64,000 nucleotides of DNA from Dawidia cretensis (GTDB lineage: Bacteria > Bacteroidota > Bacteroidia > Cytophagales > Cyclobacteriaceae). Positions within the stretch are counted from its first letter, which is position 1. Each line of letters begins with the position of its first letter. The stretch covers positions 186,001 through 250,000 of the forward strand of contig NZ_JAHESE010000002.1 of assembly GCF_018598175.1 (NCBI RefSeq), given 5' to 3'. This document shows positions 18,901 to 28,350 of this stretch, piece by piece. Made by a program: the position numbers and the translations under genes. The notes below the pieces were generated by a model that ran no database searches, was not told the DNA's origin, and saw nothing but the letters and a program-made list of their open reading frames with translations.

Positions 18901-21900
18901 ATATTTCTACAAGATCAAGTCGATCGGTGGCTCAGGTGAATCAGATCTGATTCAAGGTAATAACCTGAGCGCAGGTCTGGCCTACAAGTATTATGTCGGT
19001 AATTACACGACGCTGGCTGAGCCCTTGTTTGGCGGTGTTGCACCGACTTCTACCGGCACATTGCCGAACTACGCGCTGACACCGAAAACACAGAATACCA
19101 ATTTTGGTTTTGCATTCGAAAGCAACATCACGATTCCGACAGCTGGTGTTTATACATTCTATAACAAGTCGGATGATGGCAGCATGCTGTATATCGACGG
19201 TACGGCAGTCGTGAATGACGATTTCACCGACGGTACTACCGAGCGTTCCGGCACGATCACGCTGACGCCCGGTGTTTATCCGATCCGGGTTACATTCCGC
19301 CAGAATTCAGGTTCTTCCGCACTGGAAGTACGGTATGCAGGCCCCGGCATTACGAAACAGTTGATACCGAACACGGTCCTGGCACAATTCACCTACCTGG
19401 TAGCAACAACACAGGCTATCCCGTCGGCTCCGGCACTGCCCACAGCACTGGCGGCGACTGCCGGTGGTAGCAAGAAGATCAACCTGTCGTGGACTCCTGC
19501 CGCAACAACGGAAGGTGTGAAGATCTTCCGTTCGGAAACTTCGGGCGGTGCGTTCACACAGATCGCTTCGGTGAAGAACGTGACGGCATATGCTGACACG
19601 ACGGTGTTGTCACGCAAGACGTACTATTACAAGCTCAGCGCCTTTAACGATGGAGGCGAATCGGCTCAGACGGCAGCGGTGAACGCGGCTACGCCGAATA
19701 CTGCGCCGACCGTAGAGGCGATTCCCGACCTGAACATGCTGATCCTCACCAACACCGTGATCGAGGTCAACGCACAGGACGCCGATGGTGATGAATTGCA
19801 GTATGCTTTCACGAACCTGCCTTCCTTTGGCACGTTTGAAAACTTCGGCGGTGGCCAGGCCAACCTGACCCTGGCACCGGGCGCGACCCACGCCGGTACG
19901 TTTAACAACATTATCCTGACCGTAACAGATGGTTTCGGTGGCATCGCCCGCGATACGTTTAAGATCGTGGTCAATGGCAACCACCTGCCGGTATTCCAAA
20001 CGGTTGCAAATCAGTCGATCACGGCGGGTAAGACCGTGGTGTTGCCGATTGTGGCAACCGACGGAAACCCGGCTGACGTTCTGACGATCACTTCACAGAA
20101 CCTGCCTTCGTTCGTTACGATGGCGCCGGTGTCGAATGGCAGAGTTAACCTGACCATTGCGCCGCCACTGGCTGAGCGTGGCACATACAACGATATCCAG
20201 CTGATGGTGGATGACGGTCAGGGTGGCGCGACCAGCGTACGCTTTAACCTCGAGGTAAAAGAAGCCAAGACCGGCTACACCGTGTCAATCGACTTCAACG
20301 ACCGCTTTGACGCGGCGCCTCCAGCCCCCTGGAACGGTACACAACGCTACCCGAACGCCGGCGAAGTGATCAGCAACCTGCTTGACCACGACGGCGCTAA
20401 CTCAGAGATCTCGTTGACGTTGGAAACTGCGTGGGGTGTAAACTACACCGGCCCGGTAACCGGCGCCAACACGGGTATCTATCCGGACAACGTCATGAAG
20501 ACTTTCTACTACATCTGGGATAACCGTGTAGAGTCGATCAAGATTGGCGGTCTGAACCCGAGCCTGAAGTATGCTTTCAAAATGCACGCGGGTACTACAA
20601 ACGCTTCGGTAGGCGGTTCTACCCTCTACACGATCGGTACGCAGACGGCCCTGCTGAACCCGCTGAACAATACAGCCAACATAGCGACGATCAGCGATAT
20701 TACCCCTGACGTGAATGGTAACGTGTGGCTGAAAGTGCAAACCGGCCCTGGCGCGATCTATAGCTACGTAAACGCAATGCAGATCATTGCATCGTTCGAC
20801 GACGGTCTGCCTCCGGCTACACCGACCGACGCGGTAGCCGCGATCTCGGCACAGCAAAACTCGGTGGCCCTGACCTGGAAAGACAACTCGCCGAGCGAAA
20901 CCGGCTTCAAAGTCTTCCGCTCATTGACAACAACCGAAGCGGACTACGCAGAGGTGGCTTCCCTGCCGGCAAACAGCCAGGAATATGAGGACGTAGCGAT
21001 CGCTTCGAACACGACGTATTATTATAAGGTATCGTCTTCGAATACTTACGGTACATCGGCCTACAGCAACGTGGCTACTATTACAACGCCTGTATTGGCG
21101 CCTTCACTGACGCTGAGCTCTGACTCTGTGTCAATGGAAGCCACACAATCGGTGGTCATCAACATTACTTCGACGGACGCCGGCAACCAGGCGGTGACGA
21201 TCTCGGCTACAGGCCTGCCTTCGTTCGCACAATTTGCGACCACGGGTGCGGGTACTGCTACGCTGACGCTGCTGCCGGGTGTAAACGATCTGGGCGATTT
21301 CACCGCTACGATCACGACTCAAAACACAGGTGGTGCTTCCAGCGCACGTACGGTGAAGATCAACGTGACGCCGAAGCAGGTGAAGATCATATACGTGAAC
21401 TTCAACTCCAGCGACCCTGCCGGTACTCCCTGGAACAACACGAACCTGGCACCCCTTGCCAATGCTACTTTCAGCAACCTGAAAGACGCGCAAGGTGTTG
21501 TTAGCGGCCTCACGATCAAGTTTATCGAATCTTGGGGTGGTGTAAACAACGTCGGTACGGTAACCGGTAACAACTCCGGAATCTATCCCGACGCTGTTAT
21601 GAAAACACAGTTCTGGGAGTCGACAAACAACGTGAAGAACGTTCAGGTAAGCGGCCTGGATCCTCAGAAAGTATACGACTTCTCGTTCTTTGGTAGCCGC
21701 GAGGGTACTGGTGACAGAACTACTGTATACACGATTGGTACCAAGTCTGTATCCCTGAACGCTTCAAACAACACAACACAAACGGCTGACATCAGCGGTA
21801 TCATTGCACCGAGTGGTACGATTACCTTCCAGGTACAAAAAACCGCTGCGTCGAGCTTTGCTTACCTGAACGCCCTGGTGATACGTGCGTATGGTCAGTC

Positions 21901-23062
21901 GGCCGTACCGGAAGCGCCGACCAACGTTGCAGCCAAGGCGAAGCACAAGACCAAGGACGCTATCGAGCTGAAGTGGGTAGACCGCTCTTACAATGAGACG
22001 GGCTTTGAGATCTACCGCGCGACGCTGGCGAATCCTACCTTCGCGTTGGTAGGTACAACCGGTGCTGATGTATCGACATACACCGATGGCTCGCTGCAAA
22101 GCAACACCACGTACCAGTATAAGGTCCGTGCCATCAATGGTAGCTCGGCATCGGTTTACAGCAACGTAGCCAGCGCAACGACGATCCTGTACTATGTGTA
22201 CATGAACTGCAATAACGGTTACAACGTGGGAACTCCCTGGAACAACCTGAGCTTTGGCCCTCCGATCCCCGGCTCGAACAGGACAAACCTGCGGGATGAC
22301 GCCGGTGTCCAAACAACTGTATCATTTAGAGTAGTAGAGCATCCGAGCGGAACCACCTTTGGCGGTGCGAACCCTTTCGGTAGGATGACCGGTAATAACT
22401 CGGGTATCTATCCGGACGATGTACTGCGTACGTTCTTCTTCACAGAAGCAACCGAAACCGCCCGCGTGGTGATCGGCGGTCTGTCACAGAACTACAAATA
22501 CAACTTTGTATTCTTTGGTAGCCGTGATGGTGACGGCAACCGTGCCACGAACTACACCATTGGAGGTACAACAGTAACACTCAATGCAGCCCTCAACACC
22601 AGCGCTACGGTTCAGATCGATGCGATCCAGCCGGCGGCTGACGGTACAGTGACATTCGACATGGTGTCGGCTCCGGGTTCTGTATACGGCTACCTGAACT
22701 CCCTGGTATTGGAAGTATACACCGAAGTACCGATCGTAGGTGGTAGTGCGAATGCCAGAACAGCGAGCACTGAGGTTCTGGCTGAAGAGTCGGTCGCTTT
22801 CAGCGCGTCTCCGAACCCCTTCCAGTCTGACCTGAGCATCTCGATCAACGGCATCGGCGAAGCCACCAGCTTCAACGTGTCGCTGCTCAACCAACTGGGC
22901 ATGAGCATGCACGAAGAAACGTTTGGTCTGGATCGACTGGATTCCGGCAGCGGAGACCTGCGCTTCACGCTGAGTAACCTCGATGTTCCGGCAGGTATCT
23001 ACTTCGTGAACATTGCGACGAACACCAACGTACGGAAAGTGATCCGCGTGGTGAAACGATAA
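15992..23062 (+). CDS. Giant secreted multimodular protein: esterase-like domain, FN3, discoidin, PA14, repeated unknown domains, T9SS type A sorting domain
   Basis: This protein has 2356 residues. A signal peptide (1-19) is followed by an alpha/beta-hydrolase module (about 50-260) with Ser159 in HGLSGGG, Asp209 and His241 in YLGHGTW. Ig-like modules follow, then six FN3 domains. A discoidin (F5/8C) domain (about 575-704) sits inside the second FN3. Two PA14 domains lie at about 755-896 and 991-1132, with cadherin/Ig-like modules near 1234-1426 and 1700-1795. Three copies of a domain of about 170 residues sit at 1429-1602, 1796-1967 and 2066-2243. The last 80 residues (SASPNPFQSDLSI ... GIYFVNI) are a type A sorting domain. 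PA14 and discoidin suggest glycan binding; an extracellular esterase on complex polysaccharide is inferred. Confidence 0.88.
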   Translation: MKRLALIPLFLVWVLWAAAQSTPFPGSQPNWGQIGPWGNTTNGTNWDTSPYKPYIYKGIPFRAMEPVNFNAARAEKYPLILFLHGAGEGGNDNNLQLKHSGKEQRDAVQSGKFEGFLLYPQSYYSSWGGSLNDYVVEIINIYIRDKNVDPNRIYVHGLSGGGAGTWMMLAKYPKVFAAGLPMSNALTTLVPDMPKFKHVPLWYAQGGLDKAPPPSAGEYMVAQFRAVGGNVRYQFFPYLGHGTWTSMYAMPDFFPWMLSKSKLTIRVFGDRTNFCTGQTINVNMGITAGFDGYEWRKNGVLMAGATSNEIQNNGAGSYQVRFRRGNVWTVWSEPVVLQYGAPSPTPVILASGGTTFPALDGRTSVTLSAPEGKEVYLWSTGATTQSITVSAAGNYTVKATDFNGCESAVSAAAVVTTTNAAGSPVAPTGLVASSASETQIHVSWLYSATNHKKFEVYRAKGTDAGPYTLLAIPEKDEREYFDDELEPNTAYFYKVRAINDQGGSAYAGIDAFTFKDVEAPTIPTEFAVTSTSEKSVTLKWKSSVDNIDGLGSLTYDLKVNGQSMTMNSANTIYFPNNVAQGKPGNQSTSEATNRLATAALDGNLNSYWSSAAGTLEQQDWMYVDLGEPYNVNSVNLRWTSDYAVGYKVQISSDAAAWSDLQTVSGNAAVVNNFVGLTGTGRYVRVLATLRRGNNNRVRLAELNVYGNKVAGGDQTYIGAVLKNLNPLSVYTFSLAARDASGNASGYTSQLSASTINTGLTYDYYETSVTTLSALANVSPLRSGTVPNFSLAPRTSGRTGDFAFIYKGFITVPTQGLYTFYTTSVDGSNLYISDYLIVNNDLVHASQERSGQIVLAPGTYPIRVDYFKRGSGTLQLEVRYEGPGITKVLIPDAAMNSTFTPPAKPTGPTSITAVAASHKSVQLDWQYSGAATTGFEIYRSTTRNGTYALVGTAAGSARTYTDANNLTPLTQYFYKIKSIGGSGESDLIQGNNLSAGLAYKYYVGNYTTLAEPLFGGVAPTSTGTLPNYALTPKTQNTNFGFAFESNITIPTAGVYTFYNKSDDGSMLYIDGTAVVNDDFTDGTTERSGTITLTPGVYPIRVTFRQNSGSSALEVRYAGPGITKQLIPNTVLAQFTYLVATTQAIPSAPALPTALAATAGGSKKINLSWTPAATTEGVKIFRSETSGGAFTQIASVKNVTAYADTTVLSRKTYYYKLSAFNDGGESAQTAAVNAATPNTAPTVEAIPDLNMLILTNTVIEVNAQDADGDELQYAFTNLPSFGTFENFGGGQANLTLAPGATHAGTFNNIILTVTDGFGGIARDTFKIVVNGNHLPVFQTVANQSITAGKTVVLPIVATDGNPADVLTITSQNLPSFVTMAPVSNGRVNLTIAPPLAERGTYNDIQLMVDDGQGGATSVRFNLEVKEAKTGYTVSIDFNDRFDAAPPAPWNGTQRYPNAGEVISNLLDHDGANSEISLTLETAWGVNYTGPVTGANTGIYPDNVMKTFYYIWDNRVESIKIGGLNPSLKYAFKMHAGTTNASVGGSTLYTIGTQTALLNPLNNTANIATISDITPDVNGNVWLKVQTGPGAIYSYVNAMQIIASFDDGLPPATPTDAVAAISAQQNSVALTWKDNSPSETGFKVFRSLTTTEADYAEVASLPANSQEYEDVAIASNTTYYYKVSSSNTYGTSAYSNVATITTPVLAPSLTLSSDSVSMEATQSVVINITSTDAGNQAVTISATGLPSFAQFATTGAGTATLTLLPGVNDLGDFTATITTQNTGGASSARTVKINVTPKQVKIIYVNFNSSDPAGTPWNNTNLAPLANATFSNLKDAQGVVSGLTIKFIESWGGVNNVGTVTGNNSGIYPDAVMKTQFWESTNNVKNVQVSGLDPQKVYDFSFFGSREGTGDRTTVYTIGTKSVSLNASNNTTQTADISGIIAPSGTITFQVQKTAASSFAYLNALVIRAYGQSAVPEAPTNVAAKAKHKTKDAIELKWVDRSYNETGFEIYRATLANPTFALVGTTGADVSTYTDGSLQSNTTYQYKVRAINGSSASVYSNVASATTILYYVYMNCNNGYNVGTPWNNLSFGPPIPGSNRTNLRDDAGVQTTVSFRVVEHPSGTTFGGANPFGRMTGNNSGIYPDDVLRTFFFTEATETARVVIGGLSQNYKYNFVFFGSRDGDGNRATNYTIGGTTVTLNAALNTSATVQIDAIQPAADGTVTFDMVSAPGSVYGYLNSLVLEVYTEVPIVGGSANARTASTEVLAEESVAFSASPNPFQSDLSISINGIGEATSFNVSLLNQLGMSMHEETFGLDRLDSGSGDLRFTLSNLDVPAGIYFVNIATNTNVRKVIRVVKR
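20276..20800 (+). repeat. Repeated unknown domain, copy 1 (coding)
   Basis: The copy encodes about 175 residues with PWNG, a variable loop, TGANTGIYPDNVMKT, LNPSLKYAF, YTIG and a terminal Y-x-Y-x-N-A. The pattern suggests a beta-sandwich; I cannot name the family. Confidence 0.75.
21380..21895 (+). repeat. Repeated unknown domain, copy 2 (coding)
   Basis: The same core is present: PWNN, TGNNSGIYPDAVMKT, LDPQKVYDFSFFGSR, YTIG and AYLNAL. It is separated from copy 1 by an FN3 and an Ig-like module. Confidence 0.75.
22187..22722 (+). repeat. Repeated unknown domain, copy 3 (coding)
   Basis: The core is PWNN, TGNNSGIYPDDVLRT, LSQNYKYNFVFFGSR, YTIG and GYLNSL. It lies directly before the linker to the sorting domain. 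Confidence 0.75.
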
Positions 23063-23081
23063 TCGCCATAAGCGAATACTA

Positions 23082-23116
23082 AAAAAGCCATCCGGTAAAT
23101 TCCGGATGGCTTTTTG
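23082..23116. terminator. Bidirectional intrinsic terminator
   Basis: A 14-bp stem AAAAAGCCATCCGG/CCGGATGGCTTTTT lies between the convergent T9SS client and hppD genes and can work in both directions. Confidence 0.9.
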
Positions 23117-23162
23117 TTTTTAATAAGGGCAGCGATTGGCTGCCTTTCGTTTATCGTACAGA

Positions 23163-24281
<1,119 letters not shown>

Positions 24282-24495
24282 CTAACAATCGTTGTTTAGG
24301 TAAAAGTACAGGTTCACTGGCCGGGAGTAAAGCGATACAAAGGAGATTCCGTCAAATGGCTTTTTGGGCGCTTTTATTGGCAAAGCCTTTGGCAAACGGG
24401 CCAGGAGGCAGAATTTTATAGTGGCTTACCGATGATTTTTTTTTGGTGCTTTTCAAATCCAATGAATTCTTTAATCTTTGGGGAAAATAATAGCC

Positions 24496-24855
24496 ATGGA
24501 TATTAAGGCACTTGACAAGGCCCTGCAAGAGATCGTCGCAAAGCGTAAGGAACTGGAAAAGATCGATTATAACAATCCGACGTACGACGACCTGGAAGAA
24601 GCACTGCACGACCTGGAGGACGCGTTTCAGGACGAGTACGGCGAGTACCTCGAAGAGGTACTGCAAGAAGTGCATGATACGCTCTGCCCTGATAACGATG
24701 TGCTGATGCCGATTGCTTACCTGGGCAAAGGGGTGTTTGTTGAAGTCGACAAGTATGCTGGTAAAGACACCAAGCTTGTATTGGAAGCTAACCCGCCGCG
24801 CGTTCTGCTGACCGTGGGTAAAGACAAGCAGGAAGTTGTTTGGACAGCAAAATGA
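24496..24855 (+). CDS. Conserved small acidic protein of unknown function
   Basis: This 119-residue acidic protein starts at ATG 24496; an in-frame TTG 18 bases upstream is less likely. The N-terminal 65 residues are predicted helical and charged (DLEEALHDLEDAFQDEYGEYLEEVL), followed by a short beta-rich part (GKGVFVEVDKYAGKDTKLVLE). There is no signal peptide, membrane segment or catalytic motif. It has its own terminator and no operon partner. I do not recognise a named family; a cytosolic structural or regulatory role is possible. Confidence 0.75.
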   Translation: MDIKALDKALQEIVAKRKELEKIDYNNPTYDDLEEALHDLEDAFQDEYGEYLEEVLQEVHDTLCPDNDVLMPIAYLGKGVFVEVDKYAGKDTKLVLEANPPRVLLTVGKDKQEVVWTAK

Positions 24856-24863
24856 TATAAAGC

Positions 24864-24892
24864 AAAGAGCCTCCGATCGGAGGCTCTTTTAA
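24864..24892. terminator. Bidirectional intrinsic terminator
   Basis: A stem AAAGAGCCTCC/GGAGGCTCTTT with a GATC loop lies between the small acidic protein gene and the convergent trpS. Confidence 0.9.
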
Positions 24893-24898
24893 ATGGCT

Positions 24899-25870
24899 TT
24901 ACGAATAGCCTAGTTTCTGTCGAACGCGGCCCAGGACCTCCCGCGCGATTACACGCGCTTTTTCTTCGCCTTTTTCCAACTTGCGGTCCAGTTCGTCGAG
25001 GTTGCTCATATAGTGATTAAAGGCCTCACGCTCTTTGGCAAACTTCTCGAGGATAAGCTCGTATAGTTCTTGTTTGGCATGGCCATAACCGAAGTTCCCA
25101 GCTTCATATTTCGCACGCAGGGCTTGCTTTTGATCGGGTGTCGCCAGCAGGCTATATAAGGTAAACGTCGTGTCTTTGTCAGGATTCTTCGGCGCCTCCA
25201 TGGGCGTGCTGTCGGAGATAATTGATTTGATTTTTTTCAGCAACTCCTTTTCGGGCAGAAAGATATCGATGGTATTGCCATACGACTTGCTCATCTTCAG
25301 TCCATCCGTACCGGGAATGGTTTTGACTTGCTCCTCGATACGCGCTTCGGGTAGAACAAACGTTTCACCGTACGTGCGGTTAAAGCTCGCCGCAATGTCG
25401 CGGGCGATCTCGACGTGTTGTAGCTGATCTTTGCCTACCGGTATATAGTTTGCATCGTATAGGATGATATCGGCAGCCATCAGCACGGGGTATGTAAATA
25501 AACCCACGTTCACATCCGACAGCCGCTCGGCCTTGTCTTTAAAAGACACGGCGTTCTGCAGCATCGGGAAGGGTGTCATGCAGCTTAGATACCAGGTAAG
25601 CTCGCACACTTCGGGTATGCGAGACTGACGATACAGGTAGTTTTTTTCAATATCGAAACCAAAGGCGAGCCATGCCGCTGCCACCGCGCGGACGTTGTTG
25701 ACACGCGTCTCGGCGTCTTTGATGGTGGTCATGGAGTGTAAGTCGGCAATGAAGAAGAATGATTCATTGCCAGGCTTTTGCGATAGCTCGATGGCAGGCA
25801 TGATCGCTCCGAGCAAGTTGCCCAGGTGCGGTCGGCCGCTGCTTTGTATACCGGTTAAAATTCTGGCCAT
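24899..25870 (-). CDS. trpS: Tryptophanyl-tRNA synthetase
   Basis: This 323-residue class I aminoacyl-tRNA synthetase is of the short bacterial type. The HIGH-equivalent is HLGN at residues 15-18, and the KMSKS loop is intact in GLKMSKSYGN. SGRPHLGNLLGA and DLHSMTT are typical TrpRS N-terminal motifs. It charges tRNA-Trp in the cytosol. The length matches the family. It is divergent from the DUF1573 gene with a 73-base spacer. Confidence 0.96.
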   Translation of the reverse strand: MARILTGIQSSGRPHLGNLLGAIMPAIELSQKPGNESFFFIADLHSMTTIKDAETRVNNVRAVAAAWLAFGFDIEKNYLYRQSRIPEVCELTWYLSCMTPFPMLQNAVSFKDKAERLSDVNVGLFTYPVLMAADIILYDANYIPVGKDQLQHVEIARDIAASFNRTYGETFVLPEARIEEQVKTIPGTDGLKMSKSYGNTIDIFLPEKELLKKIKSIISDSTPMEAPKNPDKDTTFTLYSLLATPDQKQALRAKYEAGNFGYGHAKQELYELILEKFAKEREAFNHYMSNLDELDRKLEKGEEKARVIAREVLGRVRQKLGYS

Positions 25871-25913
25871 AATTGTGCAAAGAAAATAAAATAAAGCAGA
25901 ATTGAATTAGTTT

Positions 25914-25921
25914 TAACTTTG
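25914..25921 (+). promoter_or_regulatory. Putative -7 promoter element of the DUF1573 gene
   Basis: TAACTTTG is an exact TAnnTTTG match, 22 bases before the ATG at 25944. No good -33 element is visible. Confidence 0.5.
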
Positions 25922-25943
25922 CAGTGCTTAAAAATGAAGGTAA

Positions 25944-27014
25944 ATGAAAAAGTTGTTCTTTCTGATGTTTTTAGTGGTGGCAGGCCGTGTGGAGGCGCAG
26001 CAGCTCAAGCCGATGCAGTTCCGCGAGGAGATCTTCGACTTCGGCATGGTGGCGGAAGAAGGCGGGCCCGTTGACCATGAATTTGTATTTACCAACGCCA
26101 GTGGGCGTCCTGTCAAGATATTAAATGTGCAGGCATCCTGCGGATGCACGACGCCCGGTTGGTCAAAAGACCCTGTGCCGTCCGGCAAGACCGGTTTTAT
26201 CAAAGCCAGTTATAATCCTAAGGGCAGACCAGGCTATTTCAATAAGACATTGACGGTGACTACCGACCTCGATGCCACGCCCCTGGTATTGCAGATCAAG
26301 GGCCAGGTGAGCTCGCAGGCACAGTCTGCCGCGGAGTTTCCGATTGCTGTGGGTAACTGGAAATTAAAGACCGGTTCGTTTAATCTGGGCAAGGTGTACC
26401 GGAAAGATGAATTTACAAGCCGTGACTTTCAAGTGATTAATGCGGGCACAAAGGCCATCACCTTCACCGGCAAATATGTGGGGCCGGCGTATATCAAGGT
26501 AGATGTAACGCCGAAGGTGCTGGCTCCCGGTGCTAAAGGTAATATCAAGGTCAGCTACAACGGTAAACAGAAAGATTCTTATGGATTTCAGTCCGACAAT
26601 ATTGAGATCACGACAGACGATGAGCTGCAGCCGGTAAAATCTTTTTCAGTATACGCTACGTTGGAAGATTATTTCGAGCCTCTGGGACCGCAAGAGCTGA
26701 GCAAGGCGCCGCAGATGAAGCTCAATACCACGTCATTTGAATATGGACGCGTGACGCAAGCCGGCGCCACCCGTGAGCTATTGTTCACCAACACGGGTAA
26801 AAAAGACCTGCAGGTTAAGGCCGTGCAAGGCAACTGTACCTGTATTACGGCGCAGGCTAATAAAACGATCGTAAAGCCCGGTGAAAGCAGCTCGATTCGC
26901 ATTACCTTCCAACCTCAGGATCGCACGGGCACGCTGCAGAAAGCGGTGACGGTGTATTCCAACGACCCGCAGAATCCGGTACAACGTATTACATTCTCGG
27001 CATATGCCGACTAA
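25944..27014 (+). CDS. DUF1573 domain-containing exported protein
   Basis: This 356-residue protein has a signal peptide (1-18, VEA/QQ). Residues about 25-115 are a DUF1573 (ASH/Hydin-like Ig) domain with FDFGMVAEEGGPVDHEFVFTN and SCGCTTPGW. The middle part is looser, and a second copy lies at about 240-355 (FEYGRVTQAGATRELLFTNTG, GNCTCI). Such proteins are common, mostly uncharacterised, exported Ig-like proteins of Bacteroidota. The paired Cys in each domain could form disulfides in the periplasm. It is a single-gene unit with its own promoter-like box and terminator. Confidence 0.85.
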   Translation: MKKLFFLMFLVVAGRVEAQQLKPMQFREEIFDFGMVAEEGGPVDHEFVFTNASGRPVKILNVQASCGCTTPGWSKDPVPSGKTGFIKASYNPKGRPGYFNKTLTVTTDLDATPLVLQIKGQVSSQAQSAAEFPIAVGNWKLKTGSFNLGKVYRKDEFTSRDFQVINAGTKAITFTGKYVGPAYIKVDVTPKVLAPGAKGNIKVSYNGKQKDSYGFQSDNIEITTDDELQPVKSFSVYATLEDYFEPLGPQELSKAPQMKLNTTSFEYGRVTQAGATRELLFTNTGKKDLQVKAVQGNCTCITAQANKTIVKPGESSSIRITFQPQDRTGTLQKAVTVYSNDPQNPVQRITFSAYAD

Positions 27015-27042
27015 GCCAATAGGCCCGACGATGCAGGCGATA

Positions 27043-27081
27043 CTAAAAAAGCCCATGGGAGTAACCCAGGGGCTTTTTTAG
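27043..27081. terminator. Intrinsic terminator, probably bidirectional
   Basis: A-rich left arm CTAAAAAAGCCC and right arm GGGGCTTTTTTAG form a long stem with a small internal imperfection, between two convergent genes. Confidence 0.8.
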
Positions 27082-27100
27082 TACATGGCTGTAAAGAGTC

Positions 27101-27505
27101 TTATGCTTTCAGGTATTTAATGGCTTTTTGTTTTACCATATCACGGTCAGCAGTGATAGAAGGGTCGCTGTATACGTGCTGAGAGATTTCGCCTACTACC
27201 GTCTTTTTAAAGCCGAGCTTGTCTGCGATTTGCTCGCAAAATACGATCTCACTACGGAACACCTGGCCGTCCATCTTCATTAATTGGATAAGGTGATACA
27301 GGTGTTCGAATTTTTCGTCGTTGGTCAGGCTGGAAATATTGCCGATGGGTTGAGGGTTGCTCAACATGGTATCAACCTCTTCCTTGCTAATGCCGTTTGC
27401 TTTGGCAATGATCTGGATGAGTTTTGACTCCCGGTCTGCCACCTTCCGGTCGCTGGCAGCCAAATTGATCAACACATTAAGTTCAGCTTTTTTGTCAAAG
27501 ATCAT
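27101..27505 (-). CDS. TerB-like family protein
   Basis: This 134-residue all-helical protein starts at ATG 27505; the frame extends only to a TTG at 27529. AASDRKVADRESKLIQIIAKANGI followed by a second helical half (MKMDGQVFRSEIVFCEQIADKLGF) is the TerB/DjlA-type pattern, in which acidic residues at helix starts may hold a metal. Members range from tellurite-resistance proteins to unlinked cytosolic proteins. No ter genes are nearby, so a tellurite role is unsupported. A second TerB-like gene lies at 56826. Confidence 0.7.
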   Translation of the reverse strand: MIFDKKAELNVLINLAASDRKVADRESKLIQIIAKANGISKEEVDTMLSNPQPIGNISSLTNDEKFEHLYHLIQLMKMDGQVFRSEIVFCEQIADKLGFKKTVVGEISQHVYSDPSITADRDMVKQKAIKYLKA

Positions 27506-27622
27506 AGATGCTCTTGGTTTGAAATGCAAATGTTAGAAAATCGGCTATGAAATTTAGTGTAAAATACGAGGATTTCGTACATCCTCAAAATAATTAACGA
27601 TGGTGGCCGGTCATGCAACCTT

Positions 27623-27630
27623 TATATTTG
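27623..27630 (+). promoter_or_regulatory. Putative -7 promoter element of the DUF2807 gene
   Basis: TATATTTG is an exact TAnnTTTG match, 34 bases before the ATG at 27664. The -33 element is weak. Confidence 0.45.
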
Positions 27631-27663
27631 CCGCCGGTCTTTACGACAAATATTTAAACAGCT

Positions 27664-28347
27664 ATGAAGAACATACTCAGCATACTGATACTGGTGATTG
27701 GCGTTGCAGAAGTGTTTGGACAGGAATCCCAAACACGGAATGTGGGGGCATTTTCCGGGGTAAAAGTAGCCGAAGGCGTGGATGTGTACCTGCGTAAGGG
27801 CGATAAGGAGAGCGTGCGTGTAGAGGTGACAGGTACTAAGCCCGAAAACGTCGTGACCGAAGTATCAGGATCATACCTGAAGGTACATATGCGCGACGGC
27901 AATTTTCGCAATAACGTGGATGTAAAGGTATATGTTACGTTTGTCAACCTCGATAAGCTTTCGGCCAGCTCGGCAGGCAGCATCTTCTCGGAAGGCGCGG
28001 TGACCGCAAAAGAGCTGGAAATCAGTGCCTCCAGCGCAGGTACGATTGAAGTGGCCCTCGATGCTGAGGCGGTAGAGGTAAACGCATCCAGTGCGGCCGA
28101 TATTGAGCTGAGCGGTAAGACACGGTCGCTCGCGGTCGAGGCCAGTAGCGCCGGTGAAATCGATGCCTATGGGCTGGAAGCACAAAAAGTGACAGCGGAA
28201 ACAAGCAGTGCGGGTTCGGTGAAGATCACGGTGGTGACCGAATTGATCGCACACGCCAGCAGCGGTGGCAGCATTCGCTTCCGCGGAAATCCAAGCAAGT
28301 CGATTACCGATTCGAGCAGCGGCGGGTCCGTTAAGAAGTCGAACTAA
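27664..28347 (+). CDS. DUF2807 (head GIN) domain exported protein
   Basis: This 227-residue protein has a signal peptide (1-19). FSGVKVAEGVDVYLRKGD is the DUF2807 opening. From about residue 100, seven units of 17-20 residues carry an [AT]SSAG or SSGG turn (SASSAGSIF, SASSAGTIEV, ASSAADIEL, ASSAGEIDA, TSSAGSVKI, ASSGGSIRF, SSSGGSVKK). This indicates a parallel beta-solenoid with Ser/Ala stacked at one turn. The family is abundant in Bacteroidota, periplasmic or surface, and functionally undefined. It is convergent with priA, with only 3 bases between the stops and no terminator visible. Confidence 0.85.
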   Translation: MKNILSILILVIGVAEVFGQESQTRNVGAFSGVKVAEGVDVYLRKGDKESVRVEVTGTKPENVVTEVSGSYLKVHMRDGNFRNNVDVKVYVTFVNLDKLSASSAGSIFSEGAVTAKELEISASSAGTIEVALDAEAVEVNASSAADIELSGKTRSLAVEASSAGEIDAYGLEAQKVTAETSSAGSVKITVVTELIAHASSGGSIRFRGNPSKSITDSSSGGSVKKSN

Positions 28348-28350
28348 TCA

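Noticed and set aside
27101-27505. Tellurite-resistance gene
   Set aside because: The TerB-like fold alone does not imply tellurite resistance; no other ter genes are near this copy or the one at 56826.
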